From Vibrio tubiashii (lineage in GTDB: Bacteria; Pseudomonadota; Gammaproteobacteria; Enterobacterales; Vibrionaceae), in contig JRWQ01000001.1 in assembly GCA_000775715.1 (NCBI GenBank), positions 434,001 through 498,000 on the forward strand: a DNA stretch of 64,000 bases, written 5' to 3'. A model generated the notes under the pieces. It was not told where the DNA came from and ran no database searches. It saw only the letters and a program-made list of their open reading frames with translations. A program made the position numbers and the translations under genes. This document shows, piece by piece, positions 1 to 8,005 of this stretch (the first letter of the stretch is position 1; every line of letters starts with the position of its first letter).

Positions 1-185
1 GCCAACAGCTGCGAAACCGCAACAGAACTCGCGACTGCCAGCACCATGTATAAGCTCAGCATCATTGGTGTCGCATTTAGCATCTCTACAATAAACAAGC
101 TTGAAAGCGGGTAGAAAAATGCGCCACACAAGCCGGAAACAAAGGCGGAAAATATAAATAACAGAGCAGTTTTGTCTCTATACAT
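1..185 (-). CDS. MFS transporter, N-terminal fragment (sugar efflux SetA-like)
   Basis: This is the first 61 codons of a minus-strand gene that runs off the left edge of the window. The ATG is at 185 and the translation starts MYRDKTALLF. It continues into two hydrophobic stretches, with a short SGLCGAFFYPL segment of the type seen at the start of sugar efflux (SetA-like) major facilitator proteins. The role would be proton-driven efflux of a sugar or drug at the inner membrane, but the substrate cannot be read from this fragment. It is divergent from the AraC regulator at 378, which may control it. Confidence 0.6.
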   Translation of the reverse strand, partial: MYRDKTALLFIFSAFVSGLCGAFFYPLSSLFIVEMLNATPMMLSLYMVLAVASSVAVSQLL

Positions 186-377
186 GATTCGTAACTCTCA
201 TTTTGCATCGGTCTTAATTGTTAGCACTAGTTTAATCAAAGCTATGCACTTCAATTGATAGTATTCGAGCCACCTCTAATACTAATCCGTCAACTTTCAT
301 TAAATTTTTGACGGAGTGAAACCTCCGAATTACTCTATGGCTACAAGGTTCTGTTGACCTTAAATTGAGACCTATTA

Positions 378-1265
378 ATGAAACCATTTATTGAAAACGT
401 ACTCAGCACGCCAAACTACAATTGGTTAGTTAGAGAGTTTCACTGCCGAGTAAAGAAGGAAGAGTTCTCTTGCCCTTGGCACTATCACTCTGAATATGAG
501 CTTGTGCTCTACCTCGACCCCAACAACGTTTTTAGCGGCAATTACTTGGCTGGCGATGCGATTGGTCAAGTTGAGCATAACACTCTGCTGCTATACGGCC
601 CGGGCTTGCCTCATATGATCACAGGCAGACTTTCAAGCGAAACAGAAAAACCTCATAGTTCAATCATTGTTTGGTTAAAGCATCATTGGATCGAGAAACT
701 TCAATCGGCTATCCCCGAGGCTCGTAATATCAAACAGCTGCTAGACAAAGCAGCGTTTGGCGTCAAATTCAGTCCACAAACCGCGGAAAAAATCGCCAAA
801 GTTTTAGTCGGTGTTGAAGACTTAGACCGTGCTTATCAAGCCATTAAGGTGATGGAAGTACTGGTAATGCTGGCCGATGATAAAGCATCGCAAAAGCTAT
901 CTGTTACGCCCTATCGCATTAGCAAAATATCTGGCGATAAAGAGGCCCATCAGAAAGTGGAGAAAGCGACCCATTACATTGAGAACCAGTTCCACAATCC
1001 AATTCGTATCAGTGATCTCTGTAAAGCCCTACACATTAGCGAAAGCTCCGCCTATCGGCTGTTCGAAAAACACTTCGGGGTCAGCTTCTCTGAACACTTA
1101 AAGCAGTTTCGCGTCGGTAAAGCCTGTGAGCTACTAGCAAATACTCAAGCACCGATTTCATTGGTTGCAGAGCGCACTGGCTTTCAAAATCTGTCTAATT
1201 TTAACCGTCAGTTCCGCGCGATTAAGCAGATGACTCCATCGCAGTTTCGCACCCAGTTCAACTGA
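378..1265 (+). CDS. AraC family transcriptional regulator with cupin-type sensor domain
   Basis: The protein is 295 aa. The N-terminal half reads as an AraC-type cupin ligand domain, with the CPWHYHSEYEL motif near residues 32-42 carrying the histidines typical of that fold. The C-terminal ~100 residues hold two helix-turn-helix motifs: HNPIRISDLCKALHIS, then LVAERTGFQNLSNFNRQF. This is the normal AraC/XylS layout for a sugar-responsive cytoplasmic activator. The gene is divergent from the sugar-efflux-like MFS gene to its left, so that transporter is the obvious candidate target (inference). The effector is unknown. Confidence 0.85.
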   Translation: MKPFIENVLSTPNYNWLVREFHCRVKKEEFSCPWHYHSEYELVLYLDPNNVFSGNYLAGDAIGQVEHNTLLLYGPGLPHMITGRLSSETEKPHSSIIVWLKHHWIEKLQSAIPEARNIKQLLDKAAFGVKFSPQTAEKIAKVLVGVEDLDRAYQAIKVMEVLVMLADDKASQKLSVTPYRISKISGDKEAHQKVEKATHYIENQFHNPIRISDLCKALHISESSAYRLFEKHFGVSFSEHLKQFRVGKACELLANTQAPISLVAERTGFQNLSNFNRQFRAIKQMTPSQFRTQFN

Positions 1266-1295
1266 TCGTTCAATAACGCTAAAAACTGTGTAACG

Positions 1296-1323
1296 AAAAA
1301 GCCAACCTCAATAAGAGGTTGGC
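1296..1323 (-). terminator. Rho-independent terminator of the ptsG-like gene
   Basis: A perfect 9-bp inverted repeat (GCCAACCTC/GAGGTTGGC) with a 5-nt loop is followed on the minus strand by a run of five T (1300-1296). It lies 44 bp beyond the stop of the PTS gene. On the plus strand it is followed by only a weak A/T stretch, so it mainly serves the minus-strand gene. Confidence 0.8.
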
Positions 1324-1366
1324 AAAATCTTACCTATTCGGTGAATATGGGGGGTGAAAGGTAAGA

Positions 1367-2809
1367 TCAGGAAGCGGCCAAGACTCCATGGATCTCAGAC
1401 TTGATCGTATCTGACTGAGTACCAAAAATAGCTTGTAAACTGTCGCCTATCACTAGCACATCATGAGCGCCAAGTTGTTTTAGTTTTTCAACATCAACGT
1501 TAGCAATGTCTTTTACTGTTACTCTCAAGCGGGTAATACAAGCGTCTACCGATTTGATATTGGCTTTACCACCTAAGGCTGCAACAACATCAACAGCAAT
1601 TTCGTCTGGTTGACCTGCAATTTTCACTTCTGCCAGTTCAGTTTCACGTCCTGGTGTTTTCAAATCTAGCTTCACGATTAAGAAGCGGAACAAGCCGTAG
1701 TACAAGCATGCCCAAATCGGACCTATGATGATAAACATCCAAGCGTTGGTCGACATTGGGTAGTACAAGAAGAACTGAATTGCGCCGTGAGCAAAGTCTG
1801 TACTGTGTTTGATTTCCAAGAACGCTGTAATAGCAAAGGCAACACCCGTTAGCAGAACATGGATGACGTACAACACTGGTGCCACAAACAAAAAGGTAAA
1901 CTCGATTGGCTCAGTGATACCCGTTAACCAAGAGGTCAGCGCGGCAGACACCATCAAACCACCCACGATCTTTTTGCGCTCTGGCGTTGCACAGTGATAT
2001 ATGGCTAGAGCAGCAGCAGGCAGTGCCCACATAGAGTACATGAAACCACCCGATAAATAGCCCGCTGTTTTGTCGCCAGCAAAGAAGCGCGATATTTCCC
2101 CGGTGATCTCTTTACCTGTGTCTGGATCAATGTAGCTACCTACCTCAAAGAAGAAAGGGGCATTCCAAATGTGGTGTAAGCCGATAGGTAGTAACGAACG
2201 CTCACCAGCACCGTAAATCCCCCAGGCGAGAACAGGGTTTTGGTATGCCGCCCAATGAGAGAACGCATCTAGCAATTGACCAACAGGAGGCCAAGCAAAT
2301 GCCATAATCCCACCAACTAAAATTGCGCTCAAGCCAGTAACGATAGGTACGAAGCGTTTACCCGCGAAAAAGCCCAGATACTCTGGTAGGCGAATATTGT
2401 AAAAGCGGTTGTACATCATCGCTGCGACCGCACCCATAATAACGCCGCCAAATACACCGGTTTGCAACGTATCAACACCCATAATGGTTGCGTCAGTTTC
2501 AAAGCCGCGCAGCCCTGTTACAATGCCAAGTGACGCGTTCATAATAATTAAACCAACTAAACCCGCTAGTGCTGCTGCGCCGTCATTCCCTTTAGAAAGA
2601 CCGAGCGCCACCCCGACAGCAAACATCAACTGCATATTGCCAAACACACCATCACCCGCTGCAAGCATTACTTTACTTAATGCTTCAGGAATAAAAGCGA
2701 ATCCCGCGTTACCGATACCTAGCATCAAACCTGCGACTGGTAACACTGCAACAGGCAGCATCAATGACCGCCCTATTTTTTGTAATTGTCCAAATAGACT
2801 TCCCAACAT
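1367..2809 (-). CDS. ptsG: PTS glucose-type transporter, EIIBC component
   Basis: This 480-aa phosphotransferase-system permease imports and phosphorylates a hexose, probably glucose, in the inner membrane. It needs a separate EIIA (Crr). The EIIC part spans roughly residues 1-385, with multiple membrane segments and the GITEPIEF sugar-site motif. The EIIB domain is at the C-terminus and its phosphocysteine is C424 in DACITRLRV. Length and order match E. coli PtsG (477 aa). A strong AGGAGG precedes the ATG. The gene is divergent from a two-component system with a periplasmic sugar-binding protein, which suggests sugar-dependent control. It could be a second copy with a non-glucose substrate; the EIIC family does not settle this. 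Confidence 0.85.
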   Translation of the reverse strand: MLGSLFGQLQKIGRSLMLPVAVLPVAGLMLGIGNAGFAFIPEALSKVMLAAGDGVFGNMQLMFAVGVALGLSKGNDGAAALAGLVGLIIMNASLGIVTGLRGFETDATIMGVDTLQTGVFGGVIMGAVAAMMYNRFYNIRLPEYLGFFAGKRFVPIVTGLSAILVGGIMAFAWPPVGQLLDAFSHWAAYQNPVLAWGIYGAGERSLLPIGLHHIWNAPFFFEVGSYIDPDTGKEITGEISRFFAGDKTAGYLSGGFMYSMWALPAAALAIYHCATPERKKIVGGLMVSAALTSWLTGITEPIEFTFLFVAPVLYVIHVLLTGVAFAITAFLEIKHSTDFAHGAIQFFLYYPMSTNAWMFIIIGPIWACLYYGLFRFLIVKLDLKTPGRETELAEVKIAGQPDEIAVDVVAALGGKANIKSVDACITRLRVTVKDIANVDVEKLKQLGAHDVLVIGDSLQAIFGTQSDTIKSEIHGVLAAS

Positions 2810-2818
2810 GGTTCCCTC

Positions 2819-2832
2819 CTGACTTCAGTCAG
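2819..2832 (-). promoter_or_regulatory. Hairpin overlapping the ptsG Shine-Dalgarno
   Basis: In the ptsG mRNA leader, CTGACT/AGTCAG forms a 6-bp stem with a 2-nt centre. Its 3' arm overlaps the first two bases of the AGGAGG Shine-Dalgarno at 2820-2815. Another perfect repeat, TTCGAG/CTCGAA with a 5-nt spacer, sits at 2843-2859. These could be leader structures controlling translation or protein operators. Function is inferred only from position. Confidence 0.35.
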
Positions 2833-2912
2833 TTATTTAGTCTTCGAGACATACTCGAATTTGTGTTTCACGTAATGTCAGGAAAAGTCTACTGGCTTAT
2901 CAAACACTGAAG

Positions 2913-2952
2913 GTTACAAATACCTGCGAGTTTGTAAGCGTTGACTTACAAA
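2913..2952. promoter_or_regulatory. Candidate operator: three TTACAAA half-sites
   Basis: Between divergent ptsG and the response regulator lie a perfect inverted repeat, TTTGTAAG (2931-2938) and CTTACAAA (2945-2952), and a third half-site, GTTACAAA, at 2913-2920. The two same-orientation copies begin 32 bp apart, about three helical turns. This arrangement suits an OmpR-type dimer regulating both promoters. Binding is inferred, not shown. Confidence 0.5.
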
Positions 2953-3050
2953 ACTGTCACCAAATTAGAGCAAGCGAGATTGAGAAAGAGAGAGTAACCA
3001 TGCATCATAGCTAAGGTCTGTTGACCAAGCCGAATCTAGGATGTGTGAAG

Positions 3051-3758
3051 ATGGAAAACAAACAGATATTGGTTGTCGATGACAACATAGAGCTTAGAGA
3101 GGCCCTGTCCGAGTACCTTGGCCGAGCAGGCTTCGAAGTGCTTGGTGCGGAAAACGGTCAAGTAATGTGGCAGTTATTGGCCCTCCACCAGCCTGATTTG
3201 ATCATCCTCGACATCATGATGCCCGGCGAAGATGGCTTTACGCTGTGCCAAAAACTGCGTCGTGACTCGCAAATTCCCATTATCATGCTCACGGCCGTTA
3301 CGGAAGAGGCAGACCGAGTCGCCGGGCTTGAAATGGGCGCGGATGATTACATCACAAAGTCCTTTAGCCCACGTGAGCTATTAGCTCGAATTAAAACCAT
3401 ACTCAGACGCAGCCAATACACTGCAGAGACAAAGCTCGCACGCAAAGTCAGATTCGAGGATTGGCAAGTAGACACTGTAACCCGCCAACTCACACACCTA
3501 GGGACCAACCAAATCAAACAGCTCAGTGGAGCCGATCTTTCGTTGTTGGGCCTATTCATCAACAACGCGCAATCGATCTTATCACGCGACGATATCGCAC
3601 GAGAAATTTGGGGACGAGATGCAGACCCATTCGAGCGAGGCATTGATGTTCAAATCAGCCGCTTACGTCACCATTTAGAAGATAAAGATCGCTCGCTGAT
3701 CTTAACCGTACGCAACAAAGGCTACATGCTGACAACGGAAGTTCACTATGAAAATTAG
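3051..3758 (+). CDS. Two-component response regulator, OmpR family
   Basis: This cytoplasmic transcription factor has a receiver domain at about residues 4-115 and an OmpR/PhoB winged helix at about 135-230. The phospho-acceptor is D54 in ILDIMMPGEDG, with acidic VVDDN near the N-terminus. The conserved lysine is in TKSF, with serine in place of the usual proline. The wing region reads ISRLRHHLED. An in-frame TTG at 3021 would add 10 residues; I chose the ATG at 3051 because the family begins just before the first beta strand. The gene overlaps the kinase start by 11 nt. The likely targets are the divergent ptsG and its own operon. Confidence 0.88.
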   Translation: MENKQILVVDDNIELREALSEYLGRAGFEVLGAENGQVMWQLLALHQPDLIILDIMMPGEDGFTLCQKLRRDSQIPIIMLTAVTEEADRVAGLEMGADDYITKSFSPRELLARIKTILRRSQYTAETKLARKVRFEDWQVDTVTRQLTHLGTNQIKQLSGADLSLLGLFINNAQSILSRDDIAREIWGRDADPFERGIDVQISRLRHHLEDKDRSLILTVRNKGYMLTTEVHYEN

Positions 3759-5184
3759 TACGATTAGCCAGTCGTTAGCCTTTCGCACTAGCGTATTCCT
3801 ACTCGGGGTGATTCTTGTCGCCCAACTCCTCTCGGGTATGATCTGGTATCAACACGCCAGTGAACGAGACAAGCAAGGGCTGACTAATACGGTTAAAAGT
3901 TTAGCCTTGAGCGCCTCCTCAACCATCTCGTTCTTTCAAACCCTGCCATCTGAGTATCGTCACTTGGTATTAAATCAACTACGCAATATGGGAGGAACAC
4001 GCTTCTTTGTATCGCTCAACAACCACCGAATCGACGTTCCACCATTGGCACAAAGTCCCACTAAAACACTCGTCGTCAATCAAGTTAAGCAGGTATTAAG
4101 AAATGAACTTCAAGGCGCTCCCACCATCGATATCGACTTTACCGAGCGAGAAAACCTACGCGTATTTAACAATGAATTGCCGATTGATGAACTGCCTTTG
4201 CTATGGGCCCACTATTCACTCTCGTTCGGCGACTTAGACCCGCCGATTTTGGTCATGCAAGTGGAAGTCGCCGACAACGAGTGGTTTTACCTTGCAGCTG
4301 TTCTACCTGCACCATACGTTAACTTAGAGACCAGCTATTTTGAGTTTCGCGAGTGGATCACTCTATGTTTTTCTGCGCTGCTACTCCTCGTTTGCACATG
4401 GTTCATCGTTCGACGCGAAATCCAACCGATTAAGGATCTCGCCAAAGCAGCGACCTTAATGTCGAGCAGGTTAAATATCCCAACCGTCAAAGAGAAAGGC
4501 AGTAGAGAGCTAAAAGCAGCGGTACGCGCATTTAATAAAATGAATCGCCGTATCGACAGTCATATGAACGACAGAGAGATGCTATTTAGCGCCATTTCTC
4601 ACGACCTTAAAACACCCATTGCTTGTTTAAAGCTTCGCTCAGAGATGCTAGATGATCCAACCGACCGAGAACGTTTTACCCGCCTGGCCAATGACCTCGA
4701 CCTGATGGTTAAAGGGGCACTACAGTGTATTAAAGAGACCGATATTCACGAAGAGATTGAGCCGATTAACCTCAATGAGATCATCCAACACATTATCTCG
4801 ACACTTCCCCACCAGTCAGAAAACATCAGTCTTGTCGGTAGCATAGAACAACCACTAGCAGGTAAACCACTTGCGATTAAACGCTGTATCCAAAACCTTG
4901 TCGACAATGCGTTGAAATATGGTGACAGAGCACAAATCACCTTAGTCGATACTGAAGAAGGGGTAGAGATTCGCATTGATGACTTTGGTCAGGGCATAGA
5001 CACCGAACTACTCGACAAACTTTTCCAGCCCTACTTTAGAGCCAACACAAGCCAAGAGGGTACTGGGCTAGGACTGACGATTTCTCAAAGTATTGCCAAA
5101 GCACATGGCGGCACACTCAACTTGTCTCATTCTCAATATGGTGGCTTATGCGCTACCCTGTCTTTCCCAAGAGATTCGCTATGA
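3748..5184 (+). CDS. Sensor histidine kinase of a sugar-linked two-component system
   Basis: This 478-aa inner-membrane kinase has a first TM segment at about residues 12-30, a periplasmic sensor region of about 165 residues, a second TM at about 200-220 and a HAMP linker. The H-box contains H285 in AISHDLKTP. The ATPase domain carries the N box NLVDNALKYG and the glycine boxes DFGQG and GTGLGL. It should autophosphorylate H285 and pass the phosphate to the preceding regulator. The stop TGA overlaps the ATG of the periplasmic binding protein (ATGA), so all three genes are coupled. That protein is the probable signal input, as in other three-component systems that use a binding protein. Confidence 0.88.
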   Translation: MKISTISQSLAFRTSVFLLGVILVAQLLSGMIWYQHASERDKQGLTNTVKSLALSASSTISFFQTLPSEYRHLVLNQLRNMGGTRFFVSLNNHRIDVPPLAQSPTKTLVVNQVKQVLRNELQGAPTIDIDFTERENLRVFNNELPIDELPLLWAHYSLSFGDLDPPILVMQVEVADNEWFYLAAVLPAPYVNLETSYFEFREWITLCFSALLLLVCTWFIVRREIQPIKDLAKAATLMSSRLNIPTVKEKGSRELKAAVRAFNKMNRRIDSHMNDREMLFSAISHDLKTPIACLKLRSEMLDDPTDRERFTRLANDLDLMVKGALQCIKETDIHEEIEPINLNEIIQHIISTLPHQSENISLVGSIEQPLAGKPLAIKRCIQNLVDNALKYGDRAQITLVDTEEGVEIRIDDFGQGIDTELLDKLFQPYFRANTSQEGTGLGLTISQSIAKAHGGTLNLSHSQYGGLCATLSFPRDSL

Positions 5185-6413
5185 ACAAACTTGTTTCCCT
5201 TTTATCACTCAGTCTGTTGTCTATCTCAGCTCATGCCAATGTTGAGTTCCTCCACTGGTGGACGTCAGACGGTGAACGAGCGGCATTAGCTGTCCTAGAG
5301 CAGCAGCTTGAGCAAAATAAAATTAAGCTCTCTCCTAGCCCGGTAATTGGTGGTGGCGGAGACAGCGCGATGACGGTACTCCAAGCACGTGCACTGGCCG
5401 GAAACCCTCCGAGCTTTGCACAAATCGAAGGACCTAGCATTAAAGCATGGGATGCGATTGGCATTCTTCATGACGTAAACGATGTGGCTGAAAACCACCA
5501 GTGGGATCAAGTGCTCTATCCACTATCGATTGATATCAATAAAACCGACAACGGCTATGTGGCTTTGCCATTAACGCTGCATCGACTCAACTGGCTGTGG
5601 GTGAACCATCAACTACTCGACCAGCTCCACCAGCCTGTGCCTGACACATGGCAAGAGATGCTCACCACCATGGAGTTAGCCAAACATAAAGGAATCAATC
5701 CATTGGCCCTCGGTCAGCAGCCATGGCAAGTCGCGATGCTATTCGAGAACTTAGTCATATCGACCGGTGGTGTTGAGTTTTATAACCATGCGATGGTCGA
5801 GCTTCAAAGAGAGAGCATTGATAGTGAACAATTGAGATTTGCATTTAATCAACTAAGACAAATCAGCCTGTTGGTCGACAATACAGTTCCAGATGCAAAA
5901 TGGGACTCCGCCACTCGCGCACTGGCGGCAAATCAGGCCCTATTTCAGCTTGGTGGCGATTGGATATTGGGAGAGTTAATGGCGAACGAAATAGAGGTTC
6001 CCAACCACATAGGTTGTTACCCTACACCAGAAAGCGATGGCGTATTCCTCTACAACATGGACAGCATCATCTTCATGGCCAGCAAGTCCTTTGATGCAAA
6101 CCAAACCAACAACGCAGCCGATGTGTTAGCAGACAAATCGTTCCAGAAAGAATTTAATCGGGTAAAAGGATCGATTCCAGTTAGAAAAGACATCGACATT
6201 CGTGACTTTAATCCGTGCCAAATCCGCTCTTATCAGGACTTTCATTTAGGCATAAAAACAGGCAAAACGGTACCGAGTATGATCGACTCTATGGCCGTCA
6301 ACCCGGTAGCGCAGAAAGCGATCAATTCAGAAATATTTCGCTTTTATCGCGATAAAACCATCAAACCAGATACGGTAATCAAACGAATAATTGCCATTGC
6401 GGAGAGTAACTAG
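5181..6413 (+). CDS. Periplasmic sugar-binding protein, ABC-type, without an ABC transporter
   Basis: This 410-aa family-1 extracellular solute-binding protein resembles glucose/mannose-type sugar-binding proteins. The signal peptide is MNKLVSLLSLSLLSISAHA and the mature protein begins NVEFLHWW. There is no lipobox, so it should be soluble in the periplasm. An ORF start at 5148 exists inside the kinase gene, but the ATG at 5181 overlaps the kinase stop and exposes the signal peptide, so it was chosen. No permease or ATPase gene follows. The protein is therefore more likely a sensor subunit for the kinase than a transport component (inference). A short hairpin ends the operon. Confidence 0.82.
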   Translation: MNKLVSLLSLSLLSISAHANVEFLHWWTSDGERAALAVLEQQLEQNKIKLSPSPVIGGGGDSAMTVLQARALAGNPPSFAQIEGPSIKAWDAIGILHDVNDVAENHQWDQVLYPLSIDINKTDNGYVALPLTLHRLNWLWVNHQLLDQLHQPVPDTWQEMLTTMELAKHKGINPLALGQQPWQVAMLFENLVISTGGVEFYNHAMVELQRESIDSEQLRFAFNQLRQISLLVDNTVPDAKWDSATRALAANQALFQLGGDWILGELMANEIEVPNHIGCYPTPESDGVFLYNMDSIIFMASKSFDANQTNNAADVLADKSFQKEFNRVKGSIPVRKDIDIRDFNPCQIRSYQDFHLGIKTGKTVPSMIDSMAVNPVAQKAINSEIFRFYRDKTIKPDTVIKRIIAIAESN

Positions 6414-6420
6414 AAACCGC

Positions 6421-6447
6421 GTAGGGGTGAAACCGTTTCACCCCTAC
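6421..6447. terminator. Hairpin between convergent operons, probable terminator
   Basis: A 13-bp perfect inverted repeat with a single central base (GTAGGGGTGAAAC and complement) starts 8 nt after the binding-protein stop and ends 10 nt before the end of the convergent gene. Neither side has a strong T run, so termination efficiency is uncertain. Confidence 0.55.
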
Positions 6448-6456
6448 ATCGAGAAT

Positions 6457-7944
6457 TTATATGATTCCTCGAGCAACACCGACTCGACGGCCTTCTTCCA
6501 TTTCCCATTGAACTCCGTATCTATCAATCCAATAGAAGAACGAAATTGGGAAGCCATCGAGTTTCTCAGGATGATAGTCATCTGAAGGATTGATCATCGC
6601 CACACCATCCTGCTGCTTTAGGTAATTAAACACAGCGGTGCAGTTCGAGACTTCCAAAGCGATATGCCTTGGACCACCAATATCATATGTTTTCGGTTGA
6701 GGAGGAATTTGCGATTCTCCCTTAGGGCTATGGTAACGCATTAGCTCTAGGTAGACTGATGCATAAGGATGTTTAAGGAACAACACGTCAACTTCAACCT
6801 CTTGACCTGCTAACCCGGCATCTTGGTTAAACTCGGCCATTGAGACATTGCGATAATCCATTTTCTGGCCTTGGTCATCGATAGCACGTTCAAAGCCCAA
6901 TACACGGTGATAATAGTCAGCGGCACTGTCTACATCTTCGACAATGATATTTACGTGAGACAGTCCAAGGACGAAACTGCTGATATCTTGCTCGGTAAGA
7001 CGTTTAAACAACTCAGGCTCAGCACTCGGTGACAGTTCCACCGCATAGTTGACCACTTTGCCCTTATCCAATCCTTCATTACAGACTAAATAGTCCTTTG
7101 TTTCACCTTTCTTGGTATCGCTTGGGCCTGACTGGACCTCAACATGCCATTGTTTAACAGAGAACCAGTTAGGATTAATAACATACGCTGCAGCGACCAT
7201 ATCAAACGGGATAAATCCATGGCTTGAACCAAACAATGTTGCCCATTCTAAAGCCCATATACGTGATTCTTTCTCAAGATATTCCGCCAGAGAGCTACCG
7301 TTACGCATCTCTTTCAGTTCATGGAAATCAATCCAAATGTCATCGCAAACCTCGAACGGAATAAGCGTCAGCTGAACTTCACTATTTAATAGAACATTAA
7401 ACGCGGCTTCGTCGACCTCAAAGTTGAGATCTCTAAATGGTCTCAACTGGCGTTTGCTTGCGACAAAGTGTTGATCTTTATTCCTTCGACCTGCAACACA
7501 AACGACTTGTTCAATATTGCTAACCAATTCAGGAAAGTGCTTAATTAACAGTGCGATATTCGTCAACGCTCCTATCGCAAGAATAGTCAAGGAACCCTGC
7601 TTTAATTCTTGCGCGAGATTTTTAACGGCGTCAGGCAAATCACGCCCTTCAGTTTGGGAATAAAATACCGGACTTCCTTTAGAAACCGTTAAGCTTGTCG
7701 GTCCAAACTTGGCAGTGAATTTCGTCGCTATTTCAGTAGTTACTTCAATGTCATCAGTGTTGCCAAGTGTTGAACTCAAGCCGACAATATCGACTTCCTG
7801 ACTTCGAAACAAAACACCTAGCGCATATCCATCATCAACATCACAAGGGGCTAAGCCATTGAAGTGATCGATGGTAATGTCTGTATCTATCCATGTTCTT
7901 TTTTGAGGTTGATTTAAGAACTCTTTAGGGTCGAGGCTCTGCAT
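6457..7944 (-). CDS. Fusion protein: nucleoside hydrolase-like domain plus VOC/glyoxalase domain
   Basis: The 495-aa protein joins two domains not normally combined. Residues ~15-310 resemble inosine-uridine nucleoside hydrolases, which cleave the N-glycosidic bond of nucleosides using a Ca2+ held by an Asp cluster. Here D20-T-D22 and D37-D38 are present but separated by an insertion (canonical spacing DTDxxxDD). The late motif reads PFDMVAA instead of the usual HDPLA, so the catalytic His is missing. Residues ~330-490 form a VOC fold with LSHVNIIVEDVD and PRHIALEV metal/substrate strands. No signal peptide is visible, so it should be cytoplasmic. The gene stands alone and its substrate cannot be assigned. 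Confidence 0.72.
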   Translation of the reverse strand: MQSLDPKEFLNQPQKRTWIDTDITIDHFNGLAPCDVDDGYALGVLFRSQEVDIVGLSSTLGNTDDIEVTTEIATKFTAKFGPTSLTVSKGSPVFYSQTEGRDLPDAVKNLAQELKQGSLTILAIGALTNIALLIKHFPELVSNIEQVVCVAGRRNKDQHFVASKRQLRPFRDLNFEVDEAAFNVLLNSEVQLTLIPFEVCDDIWIDFHELKEMRNGSSLAEYLEKESRIWALEWATLFGSSHGFIPFDMVAAAYVINPNWFSVKQWHVEVQSGPSDTKKGETKDYLVCNEGLDKGKVVNYAVELSPSAEPELFKRLTEQDISSFVLGLSHVNIIVEDVDSAADYYHRVLGFERAIDDQGQKMDYRNVSMAEFNQDAGLAGQEVEVDVLFLKHPYASVYLELMRYHSPKGESQIPPQPKTYDIGGPRHIALEVSNCTAVFNYLKQQDGVAMINPSDDYHPEKLDGFPISFFYWIDRYGVQWEMEEGRRVGVARGII

Positions 7945-8005
7945 AGACCTTCCTTTGATTTTGTTTTTACGTGAGTTTGTTCAAATTAACTTAGAATGCG
8001 GCAGG

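Noticed and set aside
2409..2822. 137-codon plus-strand ORF overlapping ptsG
   Set aside because: It is antisense to the well-supported PTS gene, with low-complexity Ser/Pro/Thr/Ala-rich translation and no Shine-Dalgarno.
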